NCBI GenBank assembly: GCA_020723255.1 | Contig: DYJH01000002.1 | Location: 26,979-60,327 of the forward strand | Reading direction: 5' to 3' | Source of the DNA: Desulfonema limicola | Lineage (GTDB): Bacteria; Desulfobacterota; Desulfobacteria; Desulfobacterales; RPRI01 | Length of the DNA: 33,349 nucleotides | Part shown: one piece after another, positions 23,537 through 28,803 of the stretch | How the letters are laid out: every line of letters begins with the position of its first letter | Position numbering within the stretch: position 1 is the stretch's first letter | Notes under the pieces: model-generated | Database searches by the model: none | What the model saw: only the letters and a program-made list of their open reading frames with translations | What the model was told of the DNA's origin: nothing | Translations under genes and position numbers: made by a program

Positions 23537-24688
23537 ATGCAAATACCTTTTGTAGATTTAAAAAGCCAGTATAAAAGCATTAAAGAAGAAATTGATGGCG
23601 CCATATCAGCAGTAATTTCCAAAACCGCATTCATCGGTGGGTCACACCTTAAAAATTTTGAAGAGGCCTTTGCTAAATTCTGCAATGTCAAACATTGCAT
23701 CGGAGTCGGTAACGGCACAGATGCTATCTTTATCGCACTGAAAGCGCTCGGCATCGGGCCTGGGGATGAGGTTATCACCGTTGCCAACAGTTTCATCGCA
23801 ACTTCAGAAGCTATTACCATGACAGGAGCTAAAGTAGTATTCGTAGATATAAACCCAAAGACCTATAACATAGACCCAAATAAACTCGAAGATCTTCTAA
23901 AGCGACGGTTCAGCTCCGGCCCCCGATCCCTGACAACTGAGCCCTGTTTTAAGCCTAAAGCCATTATTCCTGTTCATCTCTACGGCCAACCGGCAGATAT
24001 GGACCCTATCCTATCCCTTGCTGAAAAATACAATCTCAAAATAATTGAAGACTGTGCTCAGGCACATGATGCGGTTTACAAAGGCCGCAAAATCGGTTCC
24101 ATCGGGAATATGGCTTGTTTCAGCTTTTACCCTGGGAAAAACCTCGGTGCTTACGGAGATGGCGGTGCTATCGTCACAAATGATGATGAGCGGGCTGTTA
24201 AGGCAAGAATGTTTGCCAATCACGGCAGAATAGATAAATACGACCATGAAATGGAAGGTGTTAACAGCCGTCTGGATGGATTGCAGGCAGCTATCCTGGA
24301 AGTAAAACTGAAGCATCTTACCGAATGGACAAAAGCACGCCGCAAGAATGCATATCTCTACAACAAATACCTTGCAGACACTGGTCTGATTACACCCGTT
24401 GAACTTGAAGATGTTACAGCAGTATATCATCTCTATATTGTACGGGTTAAAAAAGAACTGCGTGAAAAGCTTCAATTCCACCTCAAAGAAAATGGCATTG
24501 CCACCGGTATTCACTATCCGATCGCACTTCCTAACCTTAAGGCTTATGCTTATTTAGGTCATACGGAAAAAGATTTTCCAGAGGCAACAAAAGCCTCTCA
24601 TGAAATCCTGTCACTTCCCATGTTTCCGGAACTGACAGAAGCACAAATTGATTACATGGCCGAAAAAATTAAACCGTTTGCTTTTTAG
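23537..24688 (+). CDS. wbpE: DegT/DnrJ/EryC1 sugar aminotransferase, second copy (WbpE-like)
   Basis: A 383-residue PLP-dependent aminotransferase, paralogous to the enzyme at 4480. The PLP lysine is K201 in FYPGKNLGAYGD, with IEDCAQAHDA for ring binding and GNGTDAIFIAL for phosphate contacts. It carries an insertion of about 15 residues after LLKRR (residues about 125-140, FSSGPRSLTTEPCFKP) that the first copy lacks; its DNA is GC-rich. It would aminate the 3-keto UDP-sugar of the second set. Its last third and 3' flank are the source sequence for remnants A, B and C. Confidence 0.93.
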   Translation: MQIPFVDLKSQYKSIKEEIDGAISAVISKTAFIGGSHLKNFEEAFAKFCNVKHCIGVGNGTDAIFIALKALGIGPGDEVITVANSFIATSEAITMTGAKVVFVDINPKTYNIDPNKLEDLLKRRFSSGPRSLTTEPCFKPKAIIPVHLYGQPADMDPILSLAEKYNLKIIEDCAQAHDAVYKGRKIGSIGNMACFSFYPGKNLGAYGDGGAIVTNDDERAVKARMFANHGRIDKYDHEMEGVNSRLDGLQAAILEVKLKHLTEWTKARRKNAYLYNKYLADTGLITPVELEDVTAVYHLYIVRVKKELREKLQFHLKENGIATGIHYPIALPNLKAYAYLGHTEKDFPEATKASHEILSLPMFPELTEAQIDYMAEKIKPFAF

Positions 24689-24730
24689 GCAGGATAAATT
24701 AGCCGCAGACATCCGCAGATAATTATGGAT
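24689..24730. repeat. F4 flank shared with DegT remnants
   Basis: GGCAGGATAAATTAGCCGC followed by AGACATCCGCAGATAATTAT occurs here and after remnant A (12707-12748); a diverged version follows remnant B (13926-13965). It was therefore copied together with the DegT 3' end. Confidence 0.75.
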
Positions 24731-24735
24731 AGAAC

Positions 24736-24800
24736 ATAACCTGTAAACCGTTAACCATAAACTGATAACCGTTTTTAACCATGAACTATGAACCGAAACC
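24736..24800. repeat. F1 repeat copy upstream of and entering the hicA fragment
   Basis: CCTGTAAACCGTTAACCATA, then AACTGATAACCG and TTTTTAACCATGAACTATG. The last of these contains ATG 24781, which reads into the hicA remnant. Confidence 0.75.
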
Positions 24801-24924
24801 TGTTTTAGGGGTATGTGTTGTGCGTCAGCGTGGGAGCCATATAAGACTCGAAAAATCTACCGGAGCGGGTGTTCATAAGATAACGATTCCTAATCATGAT
24901 ACAATTGCTAAGGGCACATTATAA
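24781..24924 (+). pseudogene. hicA toxin remnant with repeat-derived start
   Basis: A 47-codon frame beginning in an F1 repeat (MNYEPKP) and continuing VRQRGSHIRLEKSTGAGVHK, then ITIPNHDTIAKGTL and stop. The second part is the C-terminal half of a HicA double-stranded-RNA-binding-like toxin, with the catalytic histidine of GSHIR present. The N-terminal strand and helix are missing. It could be translated from the repeat's ATG but is probably non-functional. It is a different hicA from the one at 25282, since both contain GSH regions. Confidence 0.65.
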
Positions 24925-24951
24925 CACAAAACCAAACACGCAACACTCAAC
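24923..24951. repeat. F5 repeat, left copy flanking hicBA
   Basis: AACACAAAACCAAACACGC followed by AACACTCAAC. A same-orientation copy (AACACAAAACCCAACACTC) lies at 25548-25573, so the hicBA pair is bracketed by direct repeats. Confidence 0.6.
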
Positions 24952-24964
24952 ATAATTTTTTCTG

Positions 24965-24998
24965 TTTCCATAACCTTTAACCTTTAACCGTAAACCTT
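24965..24998. repeat. F1 repeat copy, short
   Basis: CATAACCTTTAACCTTTAAC and CGTAAACC, a shortened F1 motif between the hicA remnant and hicB. Confidence 0.55.
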
Positions 24999-25050
24999 GC
25001 TTCAGAGACCACAAAAATAAATTTACAAATAATATAGGAGGTCATTTGTT

Positions 25051-25281
25051 ATGGAACGAGTGATCAAAATACATATTGAAAAGCTTCCGGAGGGTATATA
25101 TTTGGGAACTTCGGATGATATTCAGGGTCTTGTTGCCCAAGGGCGGACAGTAAGTGAAACAATCGAAATTGCCAGAGACATAGCAAGGCGGCTACTCGAA
25201 GCAGAGCTTGAAAGGAAGGGCTCTATGCCGGTGAGTGAGCTGCCTGAAAAATTTGATTATCCAATAGTGATAGGAATTTAA
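25051..25281 (+). CDS. hicB: HicB-like antitoxin
   Basis: A 76-residue protein with a partial RNase H-like HicB fold: IHIEKLPEGIYLGTSDDIQG, then LVAQGRTVSETIEIARDIAR. It lacks a C-terminal DNA-binding domain, as is common in short HicB proteins. AGGAGG at 25036-25041 precedes the ATG. The next gene starts on the base after its stop, in antitoxin-first order. The reading frame is intact although its toxin is frameshifted. Confidence 0.8.
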   Translation: MERVIKIHIEKLPEGIYLGTSDDIQGLVAQGRTVSETIEIARDIARRLLEAELERKGSMPVSELPEKFDYPIVIGI

Positions 25282-25520
25282 GTGGGAAAACTTTCCGGAT
25301 TTCGGTATCGCGAGATCATCAAAAGATTGAAGCTATTCGGCTTTACTTTCGATCGCCAGGCTGCCGGGAGCCATGAAATATGGTATAATCCAATCCATCA
25401 AGCGGGCGGTATACAACTATCCCAAATCACCCGGGAGATATGCCTGAAGGGACATTACGTGCGATTTTAAAGCAAGCCGGAATAGATCCAGATAAATTTA
25501 TCGAAAACAGGATAGCTTAA
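25282..25520 (+). pseudogene. hicA: hicA toxin gene interrupted by a frameshift
   Basis: The GTG start gives MGKLSGFRYREIIKRLKLF and FDRQAAGSHEIWYNP, a clear HicA N-terminus with the catalytic histidine in GSHE. After codon 39, near 25395-25400 (AATCCAATCCATC), the HicA sequence moves to another frame: TIPNHPGDMPEGTLRAILKQ, then AGIDPDKFIENRIA and stop at 25518-25520. In the original frame an unrelated tail stops at 25470. A single-base indel explains this; sequencing error or programmed frameshifting are less likely alternatives. Confidence 0.8.
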
Positions 25521-25547
25521 AAGTATTATGCGCTTCTCGATTCAAAA

Positions 25548-25690
25548 ACACAAAACCCAACACTCAAAACACTGTCAACCTTGAATTATAAACCATCAAC
25601 CGTCTTTATAACCATCAATCGTTAACTGGAAATCGGAAACCGTGAACCATCAACTGTAAATTGTTTTTAACCGTAAACAGGGAACTCTTT
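25548..25690. repeat. F5 right copy followed by a long F1 repeat
   Basis: AACACAAAACCCAACACTC begins at about 25548. F1 units follow to 25690 (for example ACCATCAACCGTCTTTATAA, ACCGTGAACCATCAACTG, TTTTTAACCGTAAAC). This is the longest F1 block in the window. Confidence 0.75.
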
Positions 25691-25691
25691 A

Positions 25692-25785
25692 ATAACTCTT
25701 AAAAAAAACTCTGTGATTCTGCGCTCTCTGTGAGAAACAAAAAAGACATCTCGCAGATCACACTGAAATCACAAAGATAGATTAT
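25692..25785. repeat. F2 repeat, copy 6
   Basis: AATAACTCTTAAAAA, the core CTCTGTGATTCTGCG, and a stem CTCTGTGAGA with ATCTCGCAGA. It opens the right-hand TA array, with the same F1-to-F2 junction as at 16060-16110. Confidence 0.8.
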
Positions 25786-25838
25786 CCCCAGATCAATATA
25801 TAGCATATACAATAACAACTAATTTTATATTCCTTAGC

Positions 25839-25867
25839 TTGACATGCCACTCAATTATTCATAAGAA
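25839..25867 (+). promoter_or_regulatory. Possible promoter before the second DUF433 module
   Basis: A perfect TTGACA (25839-25844) is followed after 17 bases by TAAGAA (25862-25867), only three of six matches to TATAAT. The position, 25-30 bases before a ribosome binding site, is suitable. Confidence 0.35.
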
Positions 25868-25892
25868 AAATCAAAAAGATACGAGGAAATAT

Positions 25893-25958
25893 CATGAGTC
25901 AGATTACTTTACAGCAATACCATGTCTTTCAAAAGAGCAGGAAGGTGTATTATGGATG
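25893..25958 (+). CDS. Very short ORF (21 codons), possible leader or remnant
   Basis: ATG 25893 is preceded by GAGGAAA and encodes MSQITLQQYHVFQKSRKVYY plus one residue, overlapping the DUF433 start by 7 bases. It has a better ribosome site than most real genes here, so it may be translated as a leader coupling into the antitoxin. It may instead be the surviving start of a lost gene. I recognise no family. Confidence 0.3.
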
Positions 25959-26203
25959 AAGATCGGTTATTAGAAAAAATTACATATAACCCTAAGATTT
26001 TTAATGGCAAACCAATTATTAAAGGGAGGCGACTTGCCGTTGAACATGTGCTTGGAATGCTGGCAGCAGGTGATACAGCAGAAACTATTTTAGGAGGATA
26101 TCCATGGCTGGAAATGGAAGATATTCAAGCGTGTATAGCCTATGCACGCAGAATTGTAGCCCATGAGAGGATTGAATCTATTTTCCAGGAAACCGGTACA
26201 TGA
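25952..26203 (+). CDS. DUF433 antitoxin (VapB45-like), second module
   Basis: An 83-residue DUF433 protein from ATG 25952 (MDEDRLLEKITYNPKIFNGK), with IIKGRRLAVEHVLGMLAAG and EMEDIQACIAYARRIVAHE. AGGAAGG precedes this start; the upstream in-frame ATG 25922 lacks a good site. It overlaps the toxin start by 4 bases (ATGA). The antitoxin looks intact although its toxin is altered at the C-terminus. Confidence 0.87.
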   Translation: MDEDRLLEKITYNPKIFNGKPIIKGRRLAVEHVLGMLAAGDTAETILGGYPWLEMEDIQACIAYARRIVAHERIESIFQETGT

Positions 26204-26454
26204 AGGTATTACTCGACACCTGTGTCTGGGGCAATGCAAAAGAACAATTACTTCAAAAAGGCCATGATACGATATGGGCAGGTGATTGGCCTGAAGATCC
26301 AGGTGATTTGGAAATTCTTGAGCTTGCACATAAACAAAATCGCGTGCTTGTTACTCTTGATAAAGACTTTGGTGAAACCCTTTATCAATGCGAGCAGGAG
26401 ATTGAAGTTGGGATAAATAAGAAATTAACTTTGGATGTGTGGGATAAGCTATAA
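26200..26454 (+). CDS. DUF5615 PIN-like toxin, second module, C-terminally altered
   Basis: The first 60 residues (MKVLLDTCVWGNAKEQL, IWAGDWPEDPGDLEILELAH, VLVTLDKDFGETL) match DUF5615 toxins with the catalytic aspartates D6 and the DKDFGE pair. The usual continuation (GIxRL and two more strands, about 35 residues) is missing. Instead it ends with an unrelated QCEQEIEVGINKKL tail after a total of 84 residues. It may be inactive or only partly active. This fits decay or a recombination breakpoint within the gene. Confidence 0.75.
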   Translation: MKVLLDTCVWGNAKEQLLQKGHDTIWAGDWPEDPGDLEILELAHKQNRVLVTLDKDFGETLYQCEQEIEVGINKKLTLDVWDKL

Positions 26455-26550
26455 TAATGTTCTTCAACCGATTTGATAAGATTATTCATTTCTTAGCGGT
26501 TCAGATTGTTTTTAACCGAAGGACTTTACTGCATCAGCAGCATGTCAGCT

Positions 26551-26695
26551 TTTTAAGAATTTTCCTCCCTGCCCCGTTAAATTCCAAAGGGCTATTTACC
26601 AGGGGTCAAAAATTCTTGAAAAAAACTCTGTGACTCTGTGCTCTCTGTGAGAGAAAAAAATATCTCGCAGAGCCCGCAGAGATCACAAAGGTTTT
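26551..26695. repeat. F2 repeat, copy 7 (complete form)
   Basis: An outer stem AAGAATTTT (26555-26563) with AAAATTCTT (26609-26617) encloses GCCCCGTTAAATTCC and TTTACCAGGGG. Then come CTCTGTGACTCTGTG and the second stem CTCTGTGAGA (26643-26652) with TCTCGCAGAG (26663-26672). It separates the second and third DUF433/DUF5615 modules. Confidence 0.85.
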
Positions 26696-26748
26696 TTACT
26701 GCTGACACAGAACACAATTTACCGATAGTAGTTCATAAGGAATTTTCG

Positions 26749-27114
26749 GTGATTAGATTTATAGCAGACGTTAACGTTGAAAAAAGAATTATTGATTGTT
26801 TGATAAAACTTGGGTTCGATGTTAAATGGATTCCTGATTATGATTGTGAAATGAACGATGCAGATCTTTTAGCAATGGCAACTAATGAAAATCGCATACT
26901 AATAACCAATGACAAAGATTTCGGTGAGCTGGTTTTTTTGCGGAAACAAAATTTTGCAGGAATAATACTTATTAGAGTTAAGGGGCAGAATACAAAAGAA
27001 AAAGTAAATCTGGTAGAGAAGCTAATACTGAATTATAAAGAAAAATTACCAGATCACTTTTCAATTATCACCAAGACAAAATTTAGATTTATTCCGTTGG
27101 AGGATATAATATGA
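26749..27114 (+). CDS. DUF5615 PIN-like toxin, third module, toxin-first order
   Basis: A 121-residue intact DUF5615 protein from GTG 26749, preceded by AAGGA at 26737-26741. An open frame extends back to 26638, but that part is F2 repeat sequence. Motifs are RFIADVNVEKRIIDCL, DYDCEMNDADLLAMATNEN, ILITNDKDFGELVF and GIILIRVKG, so all acidic positions are present. It overlaps the DUF433 gene by 4 bases. The toxin precedes the antitoxin, opposite to the other two modules. Confidence 0.85.
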   Translation: MIRFIADVNVEKRIIDCLIKLGFDVKWIPDYDCEMNDADLLAMATNENRILITNDKDFGELVFLRKQNFAGIILIRVKGQNTKEKVNLVEKLILNYKEKLPDHFSIITKTKFRFIPLEDII

Positions 27115-27344
27115 ATGAAGAAGCATTGCTTAAAAGAATCACAACAAATCCAAACATTATGTTGGGCAAACCGGTCATTAAAGGCACAAGATTGACAGTG
27201 GAGTTTATCATAGAAAAATTGGCTTACGGATTTACCTATAAGGATTTAAAAGAAGATTATCCTTTTATTGATGAAGATGACATCCGTTCAGCTCTTTTAT
27301 ATGCAGCAAAATGTTTAGCCCATGAAGAAGTCTATGCAGCCTGA
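27111..27344 (+). CDS. DUF433 antitoxin (VapB45-like), third module
   Basis: A 77-residue DUF433 protein: TTNPNIMLGKPVIKGTRLTV, FIIEKLAYGFTYKDLKEDYP and DDIRSALLYAAKCLAHEE. It starts inside the toxin stop (ATGA at 27111-27114). Its sequence is closer in form to the second module than to the first. It would neutralise the upstream toxin. Confidence 0.88.
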   Translation: MNEEALLKRITTNPNIMLGKPVIKGTRLTVEFIIEKLAYGFTYKDLKEDYPFIDEDDIRSALLYAAKCLAHEEVYAA

Positions 27345-27398
27345 GGCGATGCCATGCAAAGACTTTAGGAAAACTTTCTGCGATAGCAAGATATCATA

Positions 27399-27538
27399 TT
27401 TCAAGAATTTTTCTACCCTGCCCCGTTAAATTCCAAAAAATATTTAACCGGGGTCAAAAATTCTTGAAAAAAACTCTGTGACTCTGCGTTCTCTGTGAGA
27501 GAAAAAAATATCTCGCAGAACCCGCAAAGGTCGCAACG
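27399..27538. repeat. F2 repeat, copy 8 (complete form)
   Basis: A perfect 14-bp outer stem TTTCAAGAATTTTT (27399-27412) with AAAAATTCTTGAAA (27456-27469) encloses an inner stem CCCCGTTAAAT (27421-27431) with ATTTAACCGGGG (27442-27453, one bulge). Then come CTCTGTGACTCTGCG and the stem CTCTGTGAGA (27491-27500) with TCTCGCAGA (27511-27519). DegT remnant C follows at once. Confidence 0.85.
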
Positions 27539-27733
27539 ATTTTTCAGAACATGAAGATGTCAGGGCAGTTTATCATCTCTATTTTGTGGGGGTTATGTTT
27601 TTACTTAGGTCATACGGAAAAAGATTTTCCAGAGGCAACAAACGCTTCACAGGAAACACTGTCACTTCCCATGTTTCCGGAACTGACTGAAAAACAAATA
27701 GAACACATCATCAAAGCGATAAGGGTATTTTGA
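27538..27733 (+). pseudogene. DegT aminotransferase 3'-end remnant C with the same internal deletion
   Basis: GAACATGAAGATGTCAGGGC to CATCTCTAT joins directly to ACTTAGGTCATACGG (27604). It then reads LGHTEKDFPEATNASQETLS and ends in KAIRVF. The stop (27731-27733) shares a base with the epimerase start (TGATG), as if a full aminotransferase gene once preceded the epimerase. It resembles remnant A in its F2 junction but ends differently from A, B and the intact gene. Confidence 0.8.
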
Positions 27734-28803
27734 TGTTTACCATAACCGAAAACGATTCGATAATAAATTTTAAAGACCGAATACTCATAACAGGCTCAAA
27801 TGGATTTATTGGCTCAAGAGTTGTTAAGACTTTGTTACATCATGGTTTTGTAAATTTACGTTGTTTTGTCAGACCAGCGGGAGATTTCGCCGCTCTTGAA
27901 CAAGCAATTTATTCCTTTGTTAATGCTGATGTCGAATTGGTAAAGGGGAATTTACTTTCACGTGATGATTGTAAAAGGGCTGTCGAAGGTGTTTCAGTGA
28001 TATTTCATCTTGCAGCTGGAATGGATAAATCATTTTCCGGCGCTTATATGAATACTGTAGTTACTACAAGAAACCTCCTTGATGCAGCCATAGAATACGG
28101 AGGTCTTAAGCGTTTTTTAAACGTAAGTTCTTTTGCTGTCTATTCTGGCACGAAAATAAGACGGGGTCGATTACTTGATGAGACATGTGAAATAGAAAAT
28201 CCTCCTGAACAGAGGGAGGAAGCCTATTGTTATGCAAAAATTAAGCAGGATGAATTACTCCTTGAGTATAACCGAAAATATAATATACCTTATGTAATAG
28301 TGAGACCTGGTGCGGTTTATGGCCCTGGTAAAAATGCAATAACTGGTAGAATCGGCATCGGAACATTTGGTATTTATATACATTTAGGAGGTTCCAATAA
28401 GATACCTCTTACATATGTTGATAATTGTGCTGATGCAATAATAATGGCTGGTCTTAAGAAAGGCGTTGATGGCGAAATTTTCAACATTGTAGATGATGAC
28501 CTTCCAACAAGCAGGGAATTTATTAAACTTTATAAAAAAAATGCGAGAGACTTTAAATCAATCTATATTCCAAAGTGGATGTCATATTCCCTTTGTTATT
28601 TATGGGAAAAATATTCGGAATGGTCTGAAGGGCAGGTACCGCCGGTATTTAATCGAAGCAGGTGGGCAGCCGAATGGAAAGGCCATATGTACTCTAACCA
28701 AAAATTAAAATATTTGTTGGGATGGTCCCCTGAAGTCCCTTTTGATGAAGCAGCAAAAAACTATTTTAATTACATAAAGGAATGTAAAAACAAGCATGAT
28801 TAA
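27733..28803 (+). CDS. NAD-dependent sugar epimerase/dehydratase (extended SDR)
   Basis: A 356-residue extended SDR enzyme. The NAD-binding motif is GSNGFIGSRV near residue 20. The catalytic pair is Y167 and K171 in YCYAKIKQDE, followed by VIVRPGAVYGPG and TYVDNCADAI. The reaction (epimerisation, dehydration or reduction of a nucleotide sugar) cannot be fixed from motifs alone. ATG 27733 is preferred; TTG 27730 is one codon earlier. It overlaps the next gene by 8 bases. Confidence 0.87.
   Translation: MFTITENDSIINFKDRILITGSNGFIGSRVVKTLLHHGFVNLRCFVRPAGDFAALEQAIYSFVNADVELVKGNLLSRDDCKRAVEGVSVIFHLAAGMDKSFSGAYMNTVVTTRNLLDAAIEYGGLKRFLNVSSFAVYSGTKIRRGRLLDETCEIENPPEQREEAYCYAKIKQDELLLEYNRKYNIPYVIVRPGAVYGPGKNAITGRIGIGTFGIYIHLGGSNKIPLTYVDNCADAIIMAGLKKGVDGEIFNIVDDDLPTSREFIKLYKKNARDFKSIYIPKWMSYSLCYLWEKYSEWSEGQVPPVFNRSRWAAEWKGHMYSNQKLKYLLGWSPEVPFDEAAKNYFNYIKECKNKHD

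Noticed and set aside
26638-26748. Long N-terminal extension of the third DUF5615 toxin
   Set aside because: This segment is F2 repeat sequence; GTG 26749 has an AAGGA site and gives a normal family N-terminus.
11637-27732. Insertion sequence or transposase explaining the remnants
   Set aside because: No transposase, integrase or terminal-repeat pair with target duplication could be found in any gap.
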